Shown: piece by piece, positions 1-9,655 of the stretch | Layout of the letters: each line of letters begins with the position of its first letter | Position numbering within the stretch: position 1 is the first letter of the stretch | Assembly: GCF_042242105.1 (NCBI RefSeq) | Contig: NC_092032.1 | Coordinates: 1,022,001-1,086,000, forward strand | Direction: 5' to 3' | Length of the DNA: 64,000 nt | DNA from: Pempheris klunzingeri | Taxonomy: Eukaryota; Chordata; Actinopteri; Acropomatiformes; Pempheridae | Notes under the pieces: model-generated | What the model was told of the DNA's origin: nothing | The model's database searches: none | Seen by the model: only the letters and a program-made list of their open reading frames with translations | Program-made: the position numbers and the translations under genes

Positions 1-439
1 ACTGACAGGAAAATAGACTTGATATAGATTTGTGGTCAGTGACGCAAAAAACGAAACACATGTGCTTGGCCCAACTGTGAACTCGCAACACAACGGAAGT
101 GATGAAGAAATGGTTGGTGCATGATAACTGACACGTAACCAATCAATGACTGGTGCAGAATATAGAAGAAACTCCCAAAATAGCTGCTACTGATTTGTAA
201 TAAAGCCCAACTTGCTTTGATAGACTACACACAAAGAACAGCCTTTTAGTTTTTAGACTTACCCCTATTATTGTGTCAGAGCATTAGATGCTCTGGTTGC
301 ATGTCAGTGACTGTATAGCTTTCCTAAAGTTGCATCCATTTTTGAGTTTTTCATTTCCGTGTGTTCCTCAGAGTTAAGCCTGGATCAGCATAAACAGCTG
401 ATGGGCCTATAAAGCCAGGACACAAATTCATTCATTCAG

Positions 440-719
440 ATTAAAGTTGGTGACTCTTTCACGAACTTCTGTGAGACTGGGATGGCTGTTACACAAGCTG
501 GACAGGTTAGTATCCTGTTCCATCCGCTTCTCTACTGAAAACATATAAACTGTCTTGTACAAATTGTAAGAAAAACTGGAAATTGAAGCAACAAATGAAA
601 AAGTCAAAGCTCTTGAATTATTGTGTGCAGGAATGACTGAAATCATTGACACAGAACTCCCACTGTCTGTCGGCCACAGCCAAATCATCTGGGATTTCAA
701 AAATGCTGCTCAAGTTTAA
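440..719 (+). CDS. Possible terminal exon(s) of an unrecognised gene
   Basis: I do not recognise a family here. A plus-strand frame open from about 571 to a TAA at 717-719 encodes a hydrophilic, Glu/Lys-rich helix-like peptide (contains NEKVKALELLCAGMTEIID and ends WDFKNAAQV), and an AATAAA overlaps the stop. Possible 3' splice sites are the AG at 569-570 and a better one after a T/G-rich stretch at 629-630. A further possible exon at 440-505 lies between TTCATTCAG and CAG/GTTAGT, but its reading frame does not join the downstream piece cleanly. It may be the end of a gene entering from the left or a retroposed fragment. The human neighbour on this side of CNN3 is SLC44A3, but the peptide does not resemble the SLC44A3 C-terminus as I know it. 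Confidence 0.22.
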
Positions 720-724
720 ATAAA
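719..724 (+). terminator. Possible polyadenylation signal
   Basis: An AATAAA hexamer overlaps the TAA stop of the orphan frame ending at 719, and T/G-rich DNA follows (725-745). It supports a transcript end only if that frame is a real exon. Confidence 0.25.
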
Positions 725-1488
725 GTTCTGTGTTTGTTATCTCTTGTTCCTCGAGGACAGCATAGATCTCAGTCCAGCTGAGAGGTTCACTGATTCACTG
801 CTGCCTGTGAGGACTCTGAGTCCCTCTGAAACACAGCCCACCCTATCCCAGAGTTCTTCACATATCTCTGCTCTCCTTTTCAAAACAGTTCACACAGCTC
901 AGGACAAAGCTCAATCTAACATCAAAATGCATTCATGCAACCCAAACACCTCTGAAACCATGTCAGAATGTTTTTTTATAACTGCTAATAAGCCTTTACT
1001 TGGGATACTCGGAACTCTCAGAGCAACATAAACTGCAGATAAAATGAAATCTTTATTCTTCATTCAACCTTCAGTCTCCTTCACCACCAGTGTTGAATGT
1101 GAGCATTTTTGGCAGTATATTATCACAAAGTGAGACTTTATAGAATCTACAGCAGGAATAAACAGGACGTGACAGACTTGCTGCAGTAAAAGCTTTATTA
1201 GCAACATGAAATCGCTGCCAGTGATCAACAAAAATCACAAATGTGTGAAAATGAAACACACAGATCCAGTAAAAAAGGCTCAGAAGGGGAAAAGCACCAA
1301 AGTGCACAGTCCTGTTCTAATCTGTAAGGGACACACTCTCTCTCCTCTCTGGGCTCCTGCGTGTTGTTCTGTATCCACACAGAACAAAGTGAGTCCAACA
1401 AGTCCTCTTTTTACTGAACATGTCCATGTAGGTGACAGAAGTCTCAGACTGAGATCAGAACCAGCTGTGCTTGGTCTGTTTTACACAT
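725..1488. other. Intergenic, no gene recognised
   Basis: There is no open frame with recognisable homology. Two TTTATT hexamers near 1050 and 1193, which read AATAAA on the minus strand, could mark the 3' end of a minus-strand transcript, but I see no supporting coding exon. Confidence 0.4.
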
Positions 1489-1645
1489 CAATCAATTAAT
1501 CTTTATTTATATAGTGCCGATACATAACAGTGTTCTCTCAAATAAAGAGCAGGTCTAGACCAAACTCTTTGATTAAGAGACAGACCTAACAATTCAGGAA
1601 TTCAACATTAAGGATTCAAGAATCCCCACATGAGCAGCATCAGTA
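1489..1645 (-). mobile_element. L2-type LINE 3' tail fragment
   Basis: Read on the minus strand, this stretch has the same order of words as the tails at 3.9-4.08 kb and 37.97-38.17 kb: CTGATGCTGCTCATGTG, GATTCTTGAATCCTTAATGTT, AGTTTGGTCTAGACCTG, then a TATATAAATAAAGATT-type end running into ATTGATTGA. It is a 5'-truncated copy of the same LINE family. Confidence 0.7.
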
Positions 1646-3587
1646 AACAGAAAATGTACACAGCACTGTAGAATACAAAAATACATGAGTACACCAAAAG
1701 AAAACAATGTAACACTGTAAAGGTGTAGTGCTACACAAAGACCCCCCCTCCCTGTCTGGCCAGAGATTTTCATCACACCTGATATTTTCCTTTGCAACGC
1801 AACTGGGGAAAATTCCTCTTGTAGCAAACCTGATGATATTTGCATGGTGGAAGCTTAAATTACTCCACGCAGCCAAAACTTTGGCTCACCAAACCTCTGT
1901 CATTCTTAGGATAAGATCTCTGTAGAGGGTGCCTAAGAACAAGGTTTGCATGGCCCAATATTGGGAATATGAGTAGTGTGCTCACACCACATCACCCGCA
2001 TCAGCCATGTAACCAGCCTCATCCACAAACACAAGTGTGTGAGGCACTTCGCTTCAATCCAGCTCCATTATCCTGCAAAAAACAAAATATCAACCAGTTT
2101 TCTGTAGATTCAAACGATTACAGCAAAGTAAAATGCAACTGTAACTTCAGTAAGTATATTAAGATACACATGCACATAATGGTTTCTCTCAAATTGTGCT
2201 TTAGGAGAGAACAATTATTCAATTGATTGTGTTTTGATCAACTTGAAATTGTGCCAGTCAATAAGTAATGATAATTGTGCTTATTAATAGATGCACTACA
2301 ACATTTGCAATTTGTTTAAAAGAATGAAATACACAATACAATGCACCCGACCGTTGGACCACCCGAGGACTAAGAGCCAAGCACTATGACGGCGGGCCCA
2401 CAGGGCAGCATGTCGTACTTTCAGGCTGTGTGCTGTGAGCCGAGGGCACCACGTTAAGATGGAAATTCTGGGGGGGTTTCCCTTTTTTCTCAATACAAAG
2501 GAGGAAGTGCAGCTTGTGATCGATCTGTGTTTTTCTCAACACTCAGCCACAGTGGATGTCATGTCACAAACATGGATCAGTTAGGACCAGTTAGAGGAAT
2601 TAGGTTTTATTCTACCCCTGCTTTTTTCTGATTTCAGCCAATGGCCCTTATATTGAGCATATTTGGATCATTTCACCCCTGCCTGTGGGAACATTTCATC
2701 CAGCCGTCCACACACAACACTGTTACACAACAGAGCTCATTCTTGATGTTTATCAGCATTCACTTCACTTGTTCACAGACTGCCCTCGGCTAGAGTCACT
2801 AAACTCCCCTAAATATTTGCAAACAGTCTCAGCAGCATGTCAGCAGGATTCTATGAGCCTCACAGCACTCCACCCCCCTCACTGAGAGAGCTCCACATAA
2901 CATTTCCTGTAATCTGGCATAGCTGTCATAGCAGGGCTGCATGATTACTAAATGGGCTGTGAGAGCTGTGATCTGTCGACCAGAACACAGTCCAGACCTT
3001 ATCTCGGTCGAATATTTCTGTGATTGTGTTGGAGAGGAACCAGATGCAAACATGATCCACATATTTAGATCATCGCCATTTTCATGTTTTTATCTCAATC
3101 CTCATCCAAGAGTTCCATCAGGGCTCTGAACTGCAGCGGTTCTCGAGTCCAGTCTCAGTCTCCGGTCTGATCTTGAGATGGTTTTTCTGTTTCCGTCTTG
3201 GTCCAGTCCAGTTCTGTTCCTTTTAAGTTTGGCTTAGCTCTTTCCAGCCCATCCTGCCCTAATAGGAAGTAAATAAAACACTGGCAGATATTTTGCCAAA
3301 CAACACACGTCACGTTCGTCTCCTCAGGTTCAACTAGAGTCCATTGTCCACAAGTGTCTTTCCCAAGGATCTATCTTTGGCAAGCTTCCTCACGATGGAT
3401 GTGTCACTTTCCATACAAGGCTTTGGAGAGGTGTTGTACTGTAATAGGACCACAGTGCCAGTGGTGTTGATACTGTGCTGAGTGGTGAGAAGCCATGTTC
3501 TCCACTCTCCTGTGTGCATTGTAAGCCTTTATTTGTCTATAATCTTGTTTCAGACACATTACATTTCTGTGCTTTTCTCATTTCTCT
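1646..3587. other. Intergenic, no gene recognised
   Basis: No coding exon recognised. A short GC-richer block at about 2340-2470 stands out from AT-rich surroundings, but its frames resemble no protein I know. The short open frames on both strands around 2830-3130 overlap each other and look like chance. Confidence 0.4.
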
Positions 3588-3719
3588 GGTTCCTGTGGAT
3601 CCGGGTCCTGGTTCTCCTGCTGTGGTTCTCTGGTTCCTGTGGATCCTGGTCCTGGTTCTCCTGCTTTGGTTCTCTGGTTCCTGTGGATCCTGGTCCTGGT
3701 TCTCCTGCTGTGGTTCTCT
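3588..3719 (+). repeat. 44-bp minisatellite inside an L2 3' UTR, three units
   Basis: Three consecutive 44-bp units start with GGTTCCTGTGGATCC and include CTGGTTCTCCTGCTGTGG. The same unit, at the same relative place in the same LINE family, occurs at 37622-37743. This marks it as an internal VNTR of the element, not a random local satellite. Confidence 0.85.
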
Positions 3720-4080
3720 GGCTTGGAAATCACTGTTTAAAAGATGTTATAACTAACTAACTCACTAACTGGGTAAAGCCGTCTGTGAAGTAACTAGCTG
3801 TATGATATGTCCGCCACTTTTTTATCAATATTGGTAATGTTATTGTTATTAATATATTAACTATTCTCATGTTTTTCTCTGGGAGTTCTTCCTGCCACTG
3901 TTTCCTAATCTAATATCTGATGCTGCTCATGTGGGGATTCTTGAATCCTTAATGTTAAATTCCTGAATCGTTGGGTCTCTCTCTGAAGAGTTTGGTCTAG
4001 ACCTGATCTCCATGTAAAGCATCTTGAGATAACGCTGTTATGAATTGGAGCTATATAAATAAAGATTGATTGATTGATTA
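3720..4080 (+). mobile_element. L2-type LINE 3' UTR and tail
   Basis: Continues from the 44-bp VNTR. It carries the family's tail words (CTGATGCTGCTCATGTG, TTGGTCTAGACCTG, GCTATATAAATAAAG) and ends in GATTGATTGATT. The segment at 3724-3815 (TTGGAAATCACTGTTTAA onward) reappears, interrupted by a MITE, at 5769-6060. Much of the copy upstream of the VNTR is missing, as usual for 5'-truncated LINE insertions. Confidence 0.7.
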
Positions 4081-4479
4081 CACATTACATTGTGTTCCAC
4101 TGAGTTTGGCACTGAGCAGTGGGAATGAATCTGATAGCACACACAGATAAGACGCGGCCTGTCCCTTGGAACACAAAGTCGTAAAACCAGTTGGTATTTG
4201 CTCAGCATGGAGTATTTACCTTCCCCAGCCTGTGAAAAGGAAAATGTGCAACCATTTCAATAAATCACTGTTGTTTTTGGTGTTTGCATGCAAAGATAGC
4301 TTATTATTTTAAATGTACACTCTTTAAATACTCACTTCTTCAGAGTGGATTCCATCACTGGGATCTTCTTGATCCTACAGTGGCACATTTAAATCCAGTG
4401 TGGATGATCTGATTGTTAAAAGCAGAATTGAAAACCAGTTTAGTCAAGGTCAGATTGTATTTCAGTTAGTCTTAGTAAA

Positions 4480-4690
4480 TGGCTGCATTTATGTAGTGCT
4501 TTTATCCAAAGTGCTTTACAAGGCTCATTCAGCCACTCATGCACACACTCAAACACCTGCAACAGTGAGCTACCACGCAGGGTGCTGGCTAATCGCTGGA
4601 CACCTCAGCATGTGACTGAAGGATGTGGGGGGGAGCTGCCAACCGCCATCAGTGGACGACCGGCACCTTCTCCTGATCCGCTGTCGCAGC
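4480..4690 (+). repeat. Teleost dispersed repeat
   Basis: The sequence GCTTTTATCCAAAGTGCTTTACAA, then a CA-rich stretch and a GCTACCACGCAGGGTGCTGG-like region, matches a widespread fish repeat type (wording recalled from many fish loci). A related diverged copy is at about 52660-52850. I cannot assign a family name from sequence alone. Confidence 0.45.
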
Positions 4691-4889
4691 TGTCCTCGAT
4701 GACCTAAGTGGTCTTGATTCCTTTGTGTCCTGTGTGTGCAATGCAGATGGCTGTGACCACGGACTGTATGCTACTTTTTACAATACACACAGTCTGCTAC
4801 ACAGGGAATGAAAACACTTACATGCAACAGTACAAAATGGCACATCATAACCATGAGTAGTAAAGCCCATGGTCTTGTTTTTAAAACTA

Positions 4890-4975
4890 TATTCAATTCA
4901 ATTCAATTCAATTTTATTTGTATAGCCCAATATCACAACAGAGTGTCTCATAGTGCTTTACAAAGTTCACTGAAA
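4890..4975 (-). repeat. LINE/SINE tail with (ATTGA)n end
   Basis: On the minus strand a short body containing GGGCTATACAAATAAAATTG runs into four copies of a TTGAA pentamer. This is the typical 3' end of a fish non-LTR retroelement with a microsatellite tail. Confidence 0.55.
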
Positions 4976-5768
4976 TAAACAAGTGTATAGTCACCATATA
5001 TAACCATGTGCACAGCAGATTTGATATTCGGTTCCTATGACGTGTGAACCTCAGCATGATAAATCCTGAATGTGTGGCTCTGTTTCTCTCGTCTATCTAA
5101 GACTCATAACAATGTTGTTACTCCTGATCAGACCCTGCAGTTGCAGAACAGAGAAACAGGGAAATATGAGGCCGCTCCAATGCTGCATTCTTTAGAGACT
5201 TGGTGACTGGCACCAAGCAACACAAACACTAAGGACGTGAACCCAGCTGGCAGCAGCTGACAGGAGAGCTGGGAACCAGCAAAGCTGCTTTAATCACTGC
5301 TTTGATGAGATTTCCCCGAAGGCTTTATGTATGCAGGGTGAAAAGAAAGATTTGAAGCAAGAGAGTGTTCTGTCTGTATTGCATTTTTTACATTTTCATT
5401 GTTATTCTGTTATCGTGGCTCTGACACTGGCCGTGACCCAGCCCTCATAAATACTGTGGGTGCATGCACCAGTAAGGGTCTGTTCACTGTGCCGTGGCTT
5501 TGTGAATTGCAGGACTTTGCTCTGTGCTGTGTCAACAGCATGAGCTGAGGTGTTTGAGGCCTCTGATCCAAGCATTGGACTGCTGCCTCAGTGTGGAGAG
5601 GCTCCTCCTCCCTCCATTACATAGCTGCCAGGTCCTTTCATGGTCATGTGAATATACACAGTGATGCCAGGGATGTTTCTCATGCTGCATTCACTGCAGA
5701 TGGGAAGAAAAAACACAATTAACTTCTGCTTTCACACGAAACACTAAAAACACACTTTAGAACATTCT
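4976..5768. other. Intergenic, no gene recognised
   Basis: Nothing recognisable: no homologous frame, no repeat structure beyond low complexity. Confidence 0.4.
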
Positions 5769-6060
5769 TGGAAATCACTGTTTAACCCTTGTATGGTGTT
5801 CGGGTTTGTGGACCCGATTTTATCGGCTTTCATGTTCTTTATCAAAAGAAAAATGATACAATTCATCATGTTTTCAAACTCAGACTCAAGGCCAATGAGT
5901 CTGAGTTTGAAAAAATAATTAATCATATCATTTTGCTCTTGATAAAAAAATGAAAACGGGTCCCACAGACCCGAACATCATACAAGGGTTAACAAATGTT
6001 ATAACTAATTAACTCTCTAACTGTTATGTGTGGAAAGTAACTAGCTGTATAATATGTCTG
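5769..6060 (+). mobile_element. L2 3' UTR fragment split by a MITE
   Basis: The left piece (TTGGAAATCACTGTTTAA, ending 5785) and right piece (ATGTTATAACTAATTAACTC ... GTAACTAGCTGTATAATATGTC) align to one continuous stretch at 3724-3815 of the other LINE copy. The intervening 5786-5988 is an inserted MITE. Confidence 0.7.
5782..5992. mobile_element. piggyBac-type MITE with TTAA duplication
   Basis: A 203-bp element (5786-5988) is flanked by TTAA on both sides. Its ends are inverted: CCCTTGTATGGTGTTCGGGT on the left against the complement of ACCCGAACATCATACAAGGG on the right. The inner part is also nearly palindromic, with CTCAGACTC and GAGTCTGAG close to the centre, so the element could fold into one hairpin. 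TTAA target duplication and CCCTT-type termini are hallmarks of piggyBac-superfamily elements. It is non-autonomous and has no transposase frame. Confidence 0.85.
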
Positions 6061-6790
6061 CAAACAGCAGAATACTGAAACACTGATGAGCATGTACAGG
6101 GTCAGTGCTCTTCACCACTGATTACTGCCATGGCATACCGACTGAAGGAACTCATGGTGGCAAATGAATGTATCAGCACAGGAGCAGTTTACATGGGAGG
6201 AGACAGTAATGGTACCACGGTCCTACCTCTGCTACCGTATGTGCCATCTCTCATGTAACACCATCATGACGTCGTTCAGTGTCTCACACTGCGACAGAGC
6301 GAAGGGTTTTGGTGTTACTTTCTATTTGCTTTCATACTAACACGCACGGTAACTGTCCACTTCCTCCTTCGTTTTCTTGAAGAATGAGCCAATTCAATGA
6401 ATTCCAGACTTGCACAAAGTCAGAAATGTATTGATTATGTCCAGTGGAAAATATCCATGAGTCGTGGTCACATAAACAGTGAGGTCAGAACGTGCAGCAT
6501 CTAAACAGGATGTGGCTCATTAGACATCAAGTGTCTTTCATGGAAAACTTCAATCAATCTTCAGGGTCACTCACAGAATAAAGCTTAAAGGGAAGGAGTG
6601 GCAAAGTGTCTGTGGAGTATATAGTTTGTCTATCTTAATCCTTCTTAAGGCTGACTTAAATTCCTTAAACAGATACATTTCTAAGCATTATGTTTGCTCG
6701 AGTAAACTGAAATATATCAGAGGTGACTTCTTTAAGATTCAGTCGTGGTAAAGGCTGCAGCCTGCTGGGTGTTTTGGGAACTATGTGTTT
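6061..6790. other. Intergenic, no gene recognised
   Basis: No coding exon or clear repeat seen. Confidence 0.4.
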
Positions 6791-6795
6791 CACAC

Positions 6796-6829
6796 CCCCC
6801 CCCCCCCACACACACACACACACACACAG
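6796..6829. repeat. Poly-C followed by (CA)n
   Basis: A run of about 12 C residues passes directly into a short (CA)n tract. It is simple-sequence DNA with no gene nearby. Confidence 0.85.
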
Positions 6830-7104
6830 AAAGATGATCGAAGATTTACTGAATTAAACGAATTAAATTAATCTCTTGTCTTTACTGAAGGTTTTACTGT
6901 CATGCTGTTCTTTTGTGCTGGGACGGGTCGGCTCTGTATGATTCAGCTGTAGCCAATGAGTCAACAAAACCATAGTCATCACCACGGTCATTGTTGGGTG
7001 ATTTACAGTCGGCTTGTTTTTCAAAGCTGCTCCAAATCAGCACAGCAGAGGTCAAAGTGGATCTTAATACACCCAATGACCACATATTATTATACACTAA
7101 TGTA

Positions 7105-7270
7105 AAAATCAATCAATCCATCAATCAATCTTTATTTATATTCAATATTAAGGATTCAAGAATCCCCACACGAGCAGCATCAGATATTATATTAGGAAAC
7201 AGTGGCAGGAAGAACAGTAACTATAATACTGATAACAGGAATATGACTATTAATGATCAATATGGTAACA
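7105..7270 (-). mobile_element. L2-type LINE tail fragment
   Basis: On the minus strand, CTGATGCTGCTCGTGTG, GATTCTTGAATCCTTAAT and a TAAATAAAGATTGATTGATGG end match the tails at 1.5, 4.0 and 38.1 kb. The middle of the tail is deleted. The ATAATACTGATAACAGG-like stretch on its right belongs to the same 3' UTR. Confidence 0.6.
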
Positions 7271-7629
7271 GTGAATAACGTGACAATAGCTCATTTATGA
7301 GTAATAACAACACAATTAATATGAGAGTAAATGTATTTATTCAGACACAAGGTAATTCACAGTGCTTTACAGGGACATAAAACACATTAAAAACATTAAA
7401 AGCCACAAACGTTAAAGCTTAAGAGAAGATGCATTAAAAGACAATAAAAGCATGTGCTGGGCTGGTGAGGACTGATGTTTCTCTCTGAACTCAGTTTCCC
7501 AGAGTCCTACCCATCCTCTCCTCTAACCTGGTACCTTTATCTACACACTCACACACACAGTGTTACAATAGGCCTTGACTGAGAGACAAAGCTAAGCTAA
7601 CAGCTACAGCACTTAGCTTTCCTGTCTGC

Positions 7630-8060
7630 CTCTGACCCACACAGCAGGGGGGGGGATTTTGGTTTAAGTTGTTAAATTAATTATTAATCATAATACCAAA
7701 TTGATAGCCTAGTTATTTTATGAGATTGAATCATCTAAATTACTTTAGAATTAGTAAAACTTTCTCCTAGTTTATTGAGGTGGTGCCCCAATCGAGGTGG
7801 ACTTTACACAAAGCTCCATTAATTTAGATAATTATTAATTATCTTTGATAGTTATTAATTATTTCTGAAATCGCCCCATACAAGGTACCATTAGCACAAC
7901 ATTTTGGTATTGATTGTCCACACAGGATTGGAACCCCTACTTTTATTGGTGCCCTAGTACCACTGAGCACAACACGTGTATGAATAGTTACAAATTAGAA
8001 GTTATGTAGCTCTATTATTGGAAAGCCACAGTACACAGTGATGTTTTAAGGCCTGACAGT
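7630..8060. other. AT-rich block with repeated ATTAATTA words
   Basis: A GGGGGGGG run is followed by about 250 bp rich in TTAATTATTAAT and similar palindromic words, then GCCCCATACAAGGTACCA. There is no coding potential. It could be part of an old transposable element, but I cannot place it in a family. Confidence 0.3.
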
Positions 8061-8069
8061 TTCTGCAGA

Positions 8070-8515
8070 CCTTAGGTGTTCAGGAAGCTAAAAAAGCTGA
8101 TTCACCTTGCTCACTTCTGGTTCTGGGAACCCTGAGTCGACCTGCACCAGACCCCTCAGGTCATCTCTGAACTTATAAGTAAGTCAGAAAAGTATTTGGA
8201 TCCATTTATTGCTTTGTAGGCAAGTAATAGGATTTTAAAATCTAAATGAAGCCAGAGAACCAGCATAAGGATGGAGAGGAAGAGGAGGAGAGAAGAGCCC
8301 AGTGCATCATGGTCTGAGCCTATAGCAGCATAACTAGGAGCTGGTCCAAGGCCTGATCCAGCCCTAAACTATAGGCTTTATCACTAAGGAAGGTTTTTAG
8401 TCTGCTCTTAAATGTAGAGAGGGTGTCTGCCCCCCGAACCCAAACTGGAAGGAGATTCCACAGGAGAGGAGCCTGATAGCTGAAAGCTCTGGCTCCATCA
8501 CTACTTTAGAGGACT
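8070..8515 (-). mobile_element. L2-type LINE ORF2 C-terminus, rearranged
   Basis: Translating the minus strand from about 8500 to 8310 gives the ending of an L2-clade reverse transcriptase ([11 protein letters not shown], then a [13 protein letters not shown] stretch and a stop). It closely matches the copy at 37.45-37.62 kb. Downstream on the same strand, a piece that encodes an upstream part of the protein (LDFKILLLAYKAINGS) follows the stop, so the copy is rearranged or chimeric. It lacks most of ORF2 and is inactive. Confidence 0.7.
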
Positions 8516-9270
8516 GTTGAATTATGTTCAAAACCTAACATGACACACAATCTAAGAGGAAATAGAAAAATGTTTGGGACATACAATACTGAGTGCCTGT
8601 TTCCAGTCCTTGAGGACCTCTATGACACGCCTGAGCCCGGTGAGGAAAGGGGGCAGGTGAGTCCAGGATCCAGGTTGGTGTGGTGTTCACTGACCTCTTC
8701 CAGTCACAGACACACAAACAGCACAGTGCTTTACAACAACGACATCACACGCATCAAGTGCTTTACATGACACAAAACCTAAATGAACGTAAAAACAAGA
8801 TAAACTTGTTGAATAATAATTATAATAATAATAAGGTGAATAAAAACAAGTCAGAATAAAAGAAAACAGAACTGTAAATGAAAGTAAATGTATCTGAAGA
8901 GAGACCAAGTCATTTAAAATGTCATATACGAGGCACAAATGTTAACTAAGTCTGTGATGCAAAGTATAAAGTAAAGGGATCTCTAGAAAAACACTCATGG
9001 TCTCCAGCTGTGGTTTCTACTAGATGCTGCCTGAAAGACATTTCTCAGAGTAAAGCTGAGAACAAAAGCCCAGAAGACTGTTTCCCAGTGTCCAACGATG
9101 ATGGTTGGTTGAACAGAGACCAGCTTGTCCCCATCATGTAATAGACACAGGACAGGGTATGCCGATAGAGTACTGCACCGACATAGTTAGATGTGCTAAC
9201 TTAGCAGGTTTCTCAGGTTTTCACCTTTGCTATCCTGTGACATTGTTGTCATTGAATGTTAGTGATGACA
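8516..9270. other. Intergenic, no gene recognised
   Basis: AT-rich and low-complexity pieces (TAATAATAATAA near 8815-8835) but no recognisable gene or element. Confidence 0.4.
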
Positions 9271-9274
9271 ACTG

Positions 9275-9655
9275 AAATAAAACGGCACTGCTGAAAAACC
9301 TGAAAGCTGAAATTTAAAGCAGGCAGAATTGGAAGCTGGACTGCATTACATAAAAACGCTGAACCGTGACACTGTCAAAGCAGGAAGCTTCCCTGAAAGG
9401 GCTCAAAGAAGTCATGGTGTGTAAATACTGGACAGATGGAGCTGGACTGCTGCTCAACACTTCAGAAGAAAAAAGCCTGCTTCTAAAGACCTGAAGCAGA
9501 ACGGTATTGTCTGAAACAAAGAGGGCTGAACCGGATTAGAAAAGCTGAAAGTTATCAAAAAGCCTTTGACTTTGACAGAAAATCAGTCTGTGGCTGAAAC
9601 CTGCTGAAGTAGTAGAACTGCAAAGAGGCTGAAGGTTTCTTCCATAATAAAAAAG
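9275..9655. repeat. Degenerate GCTGAA-rich block
   Basis: The hexamer GCTGAA or a one-base variant recurs irregularly, including the similar phrases GCTGAACCGTGACAC and GCTGAACCGGATTAG. There is no fixed period and no open frame of note. It may be a very old tandem array or a dispersed element; the family is not recognised. Confidence 0.35.
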
